Shown here: positions 58,356 through 64,000 of the stretch, piece by piece
Numbering within the stretch: position 1 is the first letter of the stretch
How the letters are laid out: the number at the start of each line of letters is the position of its first letter
From: Nocardia ignorata NBRC 108230
GTDB taxonomy: Bacteria > Actinomycetota > Actinomycetes > Mycobacteriales > Mycobacteriaceae
Length of the DNA stretch: 64,000 nucleotides
Reading direction: 5' to 3'
Assembly: GCF_001612905.1 (NCBI RefSeq)
Contig: NZ_BDBI01000005.1
Coordinates: 124,001 to 188,000, forward strand
The notes under the pieces: model-generated
Seen by the model: the letters and a program-made list of their open reading frames with translations, nothing else
The model's database searches: none
What the model was told of the DNA's origin: nothing
Program-made: the position numbers and the translations under genes

Positions 58356-59345
58356 CTAGGCGTCGGTCCAGCCGAGGCTGGGCACGACCGACGGGCGTAG
58401 GTGCTCGGCCAGGCGCAGGTTGAGGAAGTCCTCTTTGTTGGCGCACCCGGAGGCTGCTTCGCACGGGGCCCAGATGTTCTCGCGCAGGTGCAGCTCGAAG
58501 TCGGGGTCGAGGATGTTGCCGTAGCGGTGCTTGCCGAGGGTGGCGTAGCGCGAGCACCGGTAGACATCGCCGTGGATGTCGAGGAACACGTAGTCCGAGC
58601 CGGCCCGGCACGCCCGGTGCTGGGGCGAGGTCAGCCCGGTCAGGGCGACACGGGTGAGTTCGGTATCGCCACCACAGGCAGCGACCACGTCCAGGACGTT
58701 GCCGCCGCCGCGCAGCACCGGCACCGCGGCCGCGGCATCGTTGCTGGTGGAGTTGTCCGAGGGCACAGACGGGTCGTAGCCGAGGTCGAGGTTGAACCGG
58801 AGCCCGGCCGCTTCGGCGGCGGCTTTGACGCGGGCGATGGTGGTGGTGTCGTGGTTGGCGAATAACAGGGCGTTCACGACGACGAAGCAGCCGTAGGTTT
58901 CTTGGGCGAACGCGGCGGCGGCGATGAACTTCTCCAACGGTATTTGTCCGTCGTGCCAGGTCAGCCAGAGTGAGAGCTTGCCGAGGTTGGCGTGGGGTTC
59001 CAGTTTCGGCAGACGGCGTTCGATCAGTGAGGCGTTGGACAGCAGTTCGACGAACCGCACGCCGGATTGGTGGGTGAGCCAGGCGGCGCGGTCGAGGAAT
59101 ACCGGTGAGGCGAATGGTTCGCCGAGGGTGCCGAGGCGGACGTCGACCGGAAACGGGCGGGTGCCGATCCAGTCGACGACGGCGGCGAAGGTGTCGCGGT
59201 CTTGCGGAGCCCGCCAGTCCTCACGATTGCTCTTGGCCCAGTCGCCGGTCGACACGCAATAGGTGCAGCCAAAGTTGCACAGTCTTTGTGCGGCGACGTA
59301 CCAGATCCGCACCGGCCGTTGAGAACTCGTCGTTGGCCCGCTCAT
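58356..59345 (-). CDS. Radical SAM protein 2 of the cluster
   Basis: 329 residues. The 4Fe-4S motif CNFGCTYC (C23, C27, C30) lies close to the N-terminus. A GTLGEP-like glycine motif follows (VRLGTLGEPFASP). The C-terminal part has further cysteines, CRAGSDYVFLDIHGDVYRCSRYATLG and APCEAASGC, which may bind auxiliary clusters like a short SPASM/twitch domain. The ATG at 59345 overlaps the stop of radical SAM 1 (ATGA), so the two enzymes are made together. It differs clearly in sequence from its partner, so it is not a recent duplicate. Confidence 0.9.
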   Translation of the reverse strand: MSGPTTSSQRPVRIWYVAAQRLCNFGCTYCVSTGDWAKSNREDWRAPQDRDTFAAVVDWIGTRPFPVDVRLGTLGEPFASPVFLDRAAWLTHQSGVRFVELLSNASLIERRLPKLEPHANLGKLSLWLTWHDGQIPLEKFIAAAAFAQETYGCFVVVNALLFANHDTTTIARVKAAAEAAGLRFNLDLGYDPSVPSDNSTSNDAAAAVPVLRGGGNVLDVVAACGGDTELTRVALTGLTSPQHRACRAGSDYVFLDIHGDVYRCSRYATLGKHRYGNILDPDFELHLRENIWAPCEAASGCANKEDFLNLRLAEHLRPSVVPSLGWTDA

Positions 59346-60541
59346 CCGAATGTCGCGATCGGACGGAAGTCGCGGCAAGCGAAGTCGAGGGTCTGGTTGT
59401 GGCACCGCCTGCACACGAAGTCGTCTTCGGCGACGGCGACGCCGAACACCTTGCGCCGCGCGGTGACCGCGGCATCGCTGGTCATCAGCTCGTGGATCGA
59501 GCCCTCGCCGATGTTGGCGAACCGTTCGCGCTGGTAGTAGTCGTTGCAGCACAAGAACAGGTCCCCGCCGACGCTGAAGCTGGCGTGATGAACCGGATAC
59601 CCGCACCCGGTGAGCGGTCCGTCGATCAGCAGGTTCTGTGCGAACTCGCCCCCGACGTCACCGGCCCGGTCACACATCAGATTCGCGGTGACCTGCGCGC
59701 CGAGCGGGAGGTAGCGCCGCGCCACCCCGTCGAGGTTGAGCGCCAGGCGCTCGCCGACGCCGTTGACGCCGATCTGCACCGGAAGGCCCGCTGCCAGTGC
59801 GGCTTCCACGTTTCGTGTGCTGTGGGCGTAGCTGGCCGAACCGGTCAGATCGGCGAACTCGGCCGGGTCGTCGCTGGGTAGGTTGACCACCATCGTGCGC
59901 AGCACCCCCGAGCGGCGCAGGGTCTCGATCTTGTCGCCGGTGAGCGCGGAAGCGTTGGTGTAGAGCGCCAACGGCATCCCGTAGCGGGCCAACACCTCGA
60001 TGCGGTCAGTGAAGTAGCGGTCGAGGGTGGGTTCGTTGAAGAACTGGAAGGTCACGTAGTCGATCGAGCCGTGCTCGACCAGCTTGACGATGATCTCGGT
60101 GAACAGGTCCATCGGCATCGTCTGCCGGGGTTTCGGGTCCACGGCCACCGGGCAGCTGCGGCAGCCCCAGTTGCAGTGGGCGGTCACTTCGATCTCCCCC
60201 GACACCAGCCGGTAGTCCCGGCACAACTGTTCTGGCGGTTGAATCCAGTGCCGTGCTGCGGCTTCGGCGACCAGGTCCGCGCCGAACCGGTGCGCGAGCT
60301 CCGCGGTGCCGAGGGGCTGACGGGCGCTGGCGATCAGCAGTTCGAGCATGCGGGGGTCGGTGTGCCAGTCGATGCGGCGGTCCAGGCCGACGATCCCGAA
60401 CACCGCGCCCTCGGTCGGAGTCCCGTTGTCGGGGGAGGTCGGGCCGAACGTATCGGAAAAGTAGCGCACCGGTGAGGGCGCGCGGGGGTCGACGCGAGTC
60501 AGATATGGCGAGGTCTGTACCGAGTTGGGGAGTGGAGTCAT
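59342..60541 (-). CDS. Radical SAM protein 1 of the cluster (SPASM-like)
   Basis: 399 residues. The N-terminal 115 residues contain a small domain (IDWHTDPRMLELLIASARQPLGTAELAHRFG) in the place where RiPP-type enzymes carry a PqqD/RRE-like peptide-binding module. The 4Fe-4S motif is CNWGCRSC (C123, C127, C130). The C-terminus has SPASM-like cysteines in LTGCGYPVHHASFSVGGDLFLCCNDYY and FVCRRCHNQTLDFACRDF. First gene of the operon; ATG 60541 has CAGGTG before it. It is divergent from the HTH-deformylase gene. Confidence 0.9.
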   Translation of the reverse strand: MTPLPNSVQTSPYLTRVDPRAPSPVRYFSDTFGPTSPDNGTPTEGAVFGIVGLDRRIDWHTDPRMLELLIASARQPLGTAELAHRFGADLVAEAAARHWIQPPEQLCRDYRLVSGEIEVTAHCNWGCRSCPVAVDPKPRQTMPMDLFTEIIVKLVEHGSIDYVTFQFFNEPTLDRYFTDRIEVLARYGMPLALYTNASALTGDKIETLRRSGVLRTMVVNLPSDDPAEFADLTGSASYAHSTRNVEAALAAGLPVQIGVNGVGERLALNLDGVARRYLPLGAQVTANLMCDRAGDVGGEFAQNLLIDGPLTGCGYPVHHASFSVGGDLFLCCNDYYQRERFANIGEGSIHELMTSDAAVTARRKVFGVAVAEDDFVCRRCHNQTLDFACRDFRPIATFG

Positions 60542-60635
60542 GTGAGCGCACCTGTCTGGTTGTGCCACGCGAGGCTGGCCGTTCCGACATCAGCTGTCCG
60601 CCGAAGCGGGAACCGATCGCCGTGTCGAAGTGCGT

Positions 60636-60680
60636 TCAATTTCCCCACGGGTGCAGGCTGTTTCGACAGAGTGGGCTCAT
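60636..60680 (-). other. Very short ORF (14 codons) in the divergent promoter region
   Basis: A minus-strand ATG at 60680 opens MSPLCRNSLHPWGN-stop between the regulator and radical SAM 1. It has Cys, His and Trp residues, as a modified peptide core might, but no good ribosome binding site. It is listed only as a weak precursor candidate. Confidence 0.15.
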
Positions 60681-60698
60681 ACTCACGGGGTACTCACG
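60680..60698. promoter_or_regulatory. Direct repeat TACTCACG x2 between the regulator and radical SAM genes
   Basis: TACTCACG at 60680-60687 and 60691-60698, 11 bp apart (one helical turn), lies about 36 nt before the HTH-deformylase start. It is a candidate operator for its XRE domain. Confidence 0.4.
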
Positions 60699-60733
60699 CA
60701 CACGCACACCCCCGCGAACAGGAGCGCCCGACA

Positions 60734-62239
60734 GTGACCTCGGCCGGAACTTCGCCCGCCAACGAACCCGCGGACACGCACGTCAACGTCTTCGCGCTCG
60801 AGTTGCGCCGCTGGCGCGATGTCCGTGGACTGTCGCGGCGTGCGCTAGCCACCAAGCTGGGCTACAGCCGCCCGTACGTGTCCAAGATCGAGTCCGGCAC
60901 CGAGAAGCCCTCGGAGGGATTCGCTGGGCGCGCCGAATCGGCACTGCAAGCCGGCGGTGCGCTGCGAGCCGCGTTCGCTGAGTTCGTCGCTGCCCGACCA
61001 GGCACGGTCCGCGCTCCCATCGCTGTCGACCCGAGCGACTCGGCAGGGTCGCTCGTGGTCGACCACGACGACGCGAGCTTGTCCTTCGATGGGCTCAACT
61101 ACCGGCTGCGCCAGCGGCGGCGTCTGATCAACGGTGGGGCCGACCCCATCACCCGTTACCTGATCAGGATCTCGGTAGACCGCTACCCCGGTGACCCCGA
61201 ACGGTCCAACCAGCTCTACCAGGAAAACCCATTGACCTGGGAAGAGATCGACCTACACGCGTGGTACGGCGAAAACAGAACCGAGCCGATGACGTGGACG
61301 GCCCACCACGACCGTGACGCGTTCAAAGAGGTCTGGCTGATGTTCAGCGAACCCGACAGCGGACGCCACTTTCCGCTTTACCCCGGCCAAGCGTGCTGGA
61401 TCGACTACGAATACACCGTCTCGGCGACCCACTGGGGCAACTGGTTTCAGCGTGCGGTCCGGCTGCCGACCAACCGCTTGTCGGTCCGGCTCGATTTCCC
61501 GGCCGCGCTCGAACCGTCGGTCTGGGGACTCGAGACCTCGATGACCGCTGAAGGTCAGCCGTTCCGCACACCCATCACCCACCAGGTCGAACAGGGACGA
61601 CACATGTACTCCTGGTCCACCGACCACCCGCCACTGCATGCTCGCTACCGCCTCGAGTGGGACTTCCGGGGACGTAGCGACGACGAACGCACGCCGCCGA
61701 GCAAGGTGATGGCCGGCCTGGGCATCGCGCAGGAAGGCGACGAGATCCTGCGCGAGGTCGCGCGCCCGTTCGATCTACCCGCCGAGGCCGAAGACGCACG
61801 CCGTGTCATCGCCGAACTCAACTCAGCCGCACAGCGAGTTGCCCAAGCCCACGTGTTCGGCAAAGGGATGGGCATCGCCGCCCCGCAGATCGGCATCAGC
61901 AGGGCCGCGGCGATCGTCCGCACCCCCAATGGCGACACGATCACCCTGTTCAATCCACGCATCGTGGAGACCGGCGGCGGCGAGGACGAACAGTACGAGG
62001 GGTGCCTGAGTTTCTTCGACTTGCGCGGACGGGTACCGCGCCCGTTGACAATCCACGTCGAGCACACCGACATCGACGGCAACACCCGAATCGCGGTGTT
62101 CGAGCGCGGAGTCGCACGCCTGGTCGCGCACGAAGTCGACCACCTGCACGCAACGCTCTACCTCGACCATATGAAGCCTGGTGTGGAGCCGATCTCTGTT
62201 GAGCAGTACCGGGGCACCGGCACAGCCTGGGCCTACTGA
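60734..62239 (+). CDS. XRE helix-turn-helix / peptide deformylase fusion protein
   Basis: 501 residues; GTG 60734 follows AGGAG. Residues about 20-75 are an XRE HTH (FALELRRWRDVRGLSRRALATKLGYSRPYVSKIESG). Residues about 110-320 form an uncharacterised middle domain. Residues about 345-490 are a peptide deformylase with all three motifs: GMGIAAPQIG, YEGCLSFF with the metal cysteine, and VAHEVDHLHA with the metal histidines and catalytic glutamate. It reads away from the radical SAM operon and probably regulates it. The intact hydrolase motif suggests it may also sense or process an N-formyl peptide or a related amide (inference). Confidence 0.9.
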   Translation: MTSAGTSPANEPADTHVNVFALELRRWRDVRGLSRRALATKLGYSRPYVSKIESGTEKPSEGFAGRAESALQAGGALRAAFAEFVAARPGTVRAPIAVDPSDSAGSLVVDHDDASLSFDGLNYRLRQRRRLINGGADPITRYLIRISVDRYPGDPERSNQLYQENPLTWEEIDLHAWYGENRTEPMTWTAHHDRDAFKEVWLMFSEPDSGRHFPLYPGQACWIDYEYTVSATHWGNWFQRAVRLPTNRLSVRLDFPAALEPSVWGLETSMTAEGQPFRTPITHQVEQGRHMYSWSTDHPPLHARYRLEWDFRGRSDDERTPPSKVMAGLGIAQEGDEILREVARPFDLPAEAEDARRVIAELNSAAQRVAQAHVFGKGMGIAAPQIGISRAAAIVRTPNGDTITLFNPRIVETGGGEDEQYEGCLSFFDLRGRVPRPLTIHVEHTDIDGNTRIAVFERGVARLVAHEVDHLHATLYLDHMKPGVEPISVEQYRGTGTAWAY

Positions 62240-62287
62240 CCATCGGGCAGGACAACCACGCCCGCGCACTATCGGTGTTGCCGGACA

Positions 62288-62944
62288 TCACACCGGCCCT
62301 CCACCGGTCCAGCTGGCCCACCAGTCGTCGACGAGGCCGTACTTACTCCAGTGCGTGAGTCGGTCGTGCGCGCAATCGCGATGAGTGAACGCTGCCGCGT
62401 CGCGTTCGACCGGGTGGCAGTCTGAATGCGTCGAGCAGCCCTGAGTCCAGGCGGGCGTGTCCTCGAGGACTATCACGTTGGTCGGTATCAGCCCGTCGGA
62501 GGTGAGCGGTGCGAGCAAGGTTGCCTCGCGGTTCGGGTCGCCCAGTGCTGCGGCGGGCAGCATCGCGAAGTGCCAGCTGCCGGTGAGGGAGCGAGCCGCG
62601 ATGCGGACTGGATCGTCCAACAGTGCGGTGGCGGCCTGCACGGCTGCTACGGCGGTATTGCCGTAGCAGAAGATGTCGAGCGGAGAGCCGTCGAGGCGGG
62701 AGTAGACCGCAGCGCACCAGTCGGTGCTGTCAGCGGCGTTGTCCTCGTCGAGCACCAGTCCGTCGCCGTTGCACACGAGCAGTTCGACCGGCACGCCCCG
62801 CACTTCGCCGCCGGGCAGGGAGATGTTCACGTGGCCGACGACGCGGATCTGTGCGTCGTAGCCGAGCGCGGCCAGGGCGAACAACTCGGGTGCGTATCGT
62901 GTCCGTGCTTCAGCGACGAGGGCGTCGAAGTTGGCGGAGGGCAT
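62288..62944 (-). CDS. Hypothetical protein of the accessory region
   Basis: 218 residues starting MPSANFDALVAEARTRYAPELFALAALGYDAQI. Notable are VLLVCNGDGLVLDEDNAADSTDW-like acidic segments and a His/Cys-rich end (GCSTHSDCHPVERDAAAFTHRDCAHD) that could bind a metal. It ends DDWWASWTGGGPV. No family is recognised. Its ATG follows GAAGGGAA and leader copy C. It is convergent with the HTH-deformylase gene. Confidence 0.7.
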   Translation of the reverse strand: MPSANFDALVAEARTRYAPELFALAALGYDAQIRVVGHVNISLPGGEVRGVPVELLVCNGDGLVLDEDNAADSTDWCAAVYSRLDGSPLDIFCYGNTAVAAVQAATALLDDPVRIAARSLTGSWHFAMLPAAALGDPNREATLLAPLTSDGLIPTNVIVLEDTPAWTQGCSTHSDCHPVERDAAAFTHRDCAHDRLTHWSKYGLVDDWWASWTGGGPV

Positions 62945-62966
62945 AGCTGTTCCCTTCGTCTGGGAG

Positions 62967-63008
62967 TGCGAGTGGGGGTGGTGCAGCGGCGGGGTGTCCG
63001 GTCCTGCC
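62967..63008 (-). promoter_or_regulatory. Leader element, copy C
   Basis: On the minus strand GGCAGG/CCCGCC (63008-63003 with 62993-62988, one mismatch) closes the 9-nt loop ACCGGACAC. CCACTCGCA is at 62975-62967 and the ATG is 22 nt further on. Confidence 0.7.
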
Positions 63009-63031
63009 GGGACTTCACGGTGTTGCGGTGC

Positions 63032-63127
63032 TCATCTGCGCTCGCGCGGTTCGGCCTCATCGAGCAGGTCGAGCAGAGCGTCGATATCCGTGGCGCACGC
63101 CAGTCGTGCGGTGATGAAAGCAGACAT
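63032..63127 (-). CDS. Very small ORF (31 residues) with good RBS and the shared leader
   Basis: Minus-strand ATG 63127 follows CTGGAGGGCTCT. The peptide begins MSAFITARLACATDIDALLD, ends LLDEAEPRERR, and has one cysteine. It has the same leader element and spacing as three larger genes, which argues that it is translated. No homologue is recognised. A role as a small regulator or a leader-type peptide is open. Confidence 0.5.
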   Translation of the reverse strand: MSAFITARLACATDIDALLDLLDEAEPRERR

Positions 63128-63142
63128 AGAGCCCTCCAGGAC

Positions 63143-63191
63143 TGCGAGTGGAAGAACGCCGGGACGGAAGTGTCCTGTTTCCGTCCCGGCG
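63143..63191 (-). promoter_or_regulatory. Leader element, copy D, with long hairpin
   Basis: On the minus strand a perfect 13-bp stem (63191-63179 with 63169-63157) closes the 9-nt loop ACAGGACAC. It is followed by TTCTT and CCACTCGCA (63151-63143), and the ATG is 15 nt further on. The longer stem plus TTCTT could also terminate the upstream gene. Confidence 0.75.
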
Positions 63192-63209
63192 TGGTGGGGT
63201 GCGCGAGCA

Positions 63210-63578
63210 TCAGCGACCGGTCTCGGGCTCGTCCGTCTCGTCGTCGTTGTCCCAGTCGTCGGGGACGCCATCGGTCCACACCACGGCCTTGGCGAGGTGG
63301 TCCCAGGTCGCGTGCGCGAGAGCCTGCACGCGCTCGGTTTCGTCGTTCTTGTCGAGGTGAACGCCTGCCGGGATGAGCCAGAGTTCGGCGCGGAAGTCCC
63401 ACGCGGAACCGGAAACCCGCGCCGAGGAGCTGACCTCCTCTGCCGCCCAGGCACGTGCTTCGTCCTCGGAAGTGAAGTCGATTTCCTCGATCTGCCACCG
63501 GCTCTGGCCGGGCGGGACGCTGGAAAAGTTCACGTAGAAGCGATCGTGATTCGCGACTACTGCCAGGGGTGGGTACAT
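63210..63578 (-). CDS. Hypothetical protein of the accessory region
   Basis: 122 residues from ATG 63578 (MYPPLAVVANHDRFYVNFSS), which lies 19 nt after CCACTCGCA with AAAGG between, as in the methyltransferase gene. The in-frame ATG at 63593 would leave no room for a ribosome binding site. The protein is acidic, with DFTSEDEARAWAAEEV and an end of DDWDNDDETDEPETGR. No family is recognised. It is first in a run with the 31-residue ORF and the 218-residue gene. Confidence 0.65.
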   Translation of the reverse strand: MYPPLAVVANHDRFYVNFSSVPPGQSRWQIEEIDFTSEDEARAWAAEEVSSSARVSGSAWDFRAELWLIPAGVHLDKNDETERVQALAHATWDHLAKAVVWTDGVPDDWDNDDETDEPETGR

Positions 63579-63597
63579 CGGAATGCCTTTCATGCTG

Positions 63598-63636
63598 TGC
63601 GAGTGGGATCGAAGAGGTCGGGGTGTCCGGGCCCGA
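63598..63636 (-). promoter_or_regulatory. Leader element, copy E
   Basis: On the minus strand TCGGG/CCCGA (63636-63632 with 63622-63618) closes the 9-nt loop CCCGGACAC. CCACTCGCA is at 63606-63598. The outer pair is T-A here and G-C in copy B, a compensatory change. Confidence 0.75.
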
Positions 63637-63650
63637 ATCCTCTATGTCAT

Positions 63651-63678
63651 ATATTACCCGATATTCTGGCGAATGCAA
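63651..63678 (-). promoter_or_regulatory. Strong promoter of the accessory small-gene operon
   Basis: On the minus strand TTGCAT (63678-63673), a 16-nt spacer and TAATAT (63656-63651). The sequence CGGGTAATATATGACATAGA around the -10 box and start site is identical to that before the cytosine methyltransferase. Confidence 0.7.
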
Positions 63679-63870
63679 GGTGAGTCGGTCGGGCTGCTGC
63701 ACGGAGGTGGATCTGATTCCTTCTGGTCTGGCCGGAGAGTCAGTCGCAATCGCGCCGATCGCGGGCGGCGCGGAGGGATTGATACCGCATGCTCGTCGAT
63801 CGAGAGCGCCCGGGCGTCGCCGCGTGAGGCGGAGCGTCAACTCGGACCGGGGCGTGGGAGGCCGACCTTC

Positions 63871-64000
63871 TCATCGAGGGAACGACTGAGGGCCGTCCCC
63901 TGATTCGGGGCCGAACCGGCGCGTCGCTTCGTCGTGGAGGTCGTTGTCGGCGAGCCACCGGCGCGCGAAACCCTCGGAGACGGTTTCGTAGACGCTGTGG
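63871..64000 (-). CDS. C-terminus of an unidentified protein (cut by window edge)
   Basis: The minus strand from the window end reads HSVYETVSEGFARRWLADND, then LHDEATRRFGPESGDG and a stop at 63873-63871. Only 43 residues are visible. The sequence looks coding but no family can be assigned. Confidence 0.5.
   Translation of the reverse strand, partial: HSVYETVSEGFARRWLADNDLHDEATRRFGPESGDGPQSFPR

Noticed and set aside
54076..60541. A true mycofactocin cluster
   Set aside because: The radical SAM, creatininase, GT2 and methyltransferase roles fit, but there is no MftA-like precursor, MftB, MftD or MftG, and two dissimilar radical SAM genes plus an ASST-like propeller are present.

Overview
The window is GC-rich chromosomal DNA of a mycolic-acid-type actinobacterium, most likely a Nocardia (inference). 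The evidence is gene order that follows the Mycobacterium tuberculosis Rv2448c-Rv2409c block (valS, folC, ndk, rne, rplU, rpmA, obgE, proB, proA, MoxR/VWA pair, nadD, rsfS, gpgP, octT-like, degV, comEA, comEC, holA, rpsT), plus ESX-type secreted proteins with an EspG-like chaperone. Many starts are leaderless, with a TAnnnT box 6-7 nt before GTG/ATG.

Layout. 1-3.2 kb: a TetR regulator diverges from a flavoprotein/lipid kinase pair across a long palindrome (same layout as Rv2250c-Rv2252). 3.3-16.7 kb: housekeeping genes from valS to proB. 16.7-27.9 kb: a variable section on the minus strand with an ESX substrate pair and EspG, a D-2-hydroxyacid dehydrogenase, a LigD-type polymerase, an O-methyltransferase, a RecQ-like helicase, RtcB and ribokinase. 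28.1-45.2 kb: the core block resumes from proA to rpsT, with a LexA-like paralogue and an octT-like gene carrying an unusual repeated N-terminus.

45.5-47.4 kb holds a wrecked three-gene cluster (circularly permuted ATP-grasp, alpha-E protein, transglutaminase). It has deletions, three frameshifts and a small internal inversion that can be reconstructed from the sequence. An aquaporin and a PemK-like gene follow.

49.4-63.7 kb looks like an accessory island. Its flanks carry phage/ICE-like genes: a nucleotidyltransferase, a double-HTH protein, a phage-type cytosine methyltransferase, a PAPS-reductase-like remnant and small hypothetical genes. Four of these minus-strand genes share a leader just before the ribosome binding site: a hairpin with a 9-nt loop ending GGACAC, then CCACTCGCA; a fifth, decayed copy also exists. 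Two copies lie behind near-identical strong promoters. In the middle is a tightly coupled seven-gene minus-strand operon: two radical SAM enzymes, a creatininase-family amidohydrolase, an arylsulfotransferase-like beta-propeller, a GT2 glycosyltransferase, an SAM methyltransferase and a P-loop kinase. A divergent gene fuses an XRE helix-turn-helix to an intact peptide-deformylase domain. The toolkit recalls mycofactocin biosynthesis (radical SAM, creatininase, GT2, methyltransferase) but lacks its other genes, so I propose an undescribed modified-peptide or small-molecule pathway. No convincing precursor peptide was found. No integrase, tRNA, rRNA or CRISPR array was seen.
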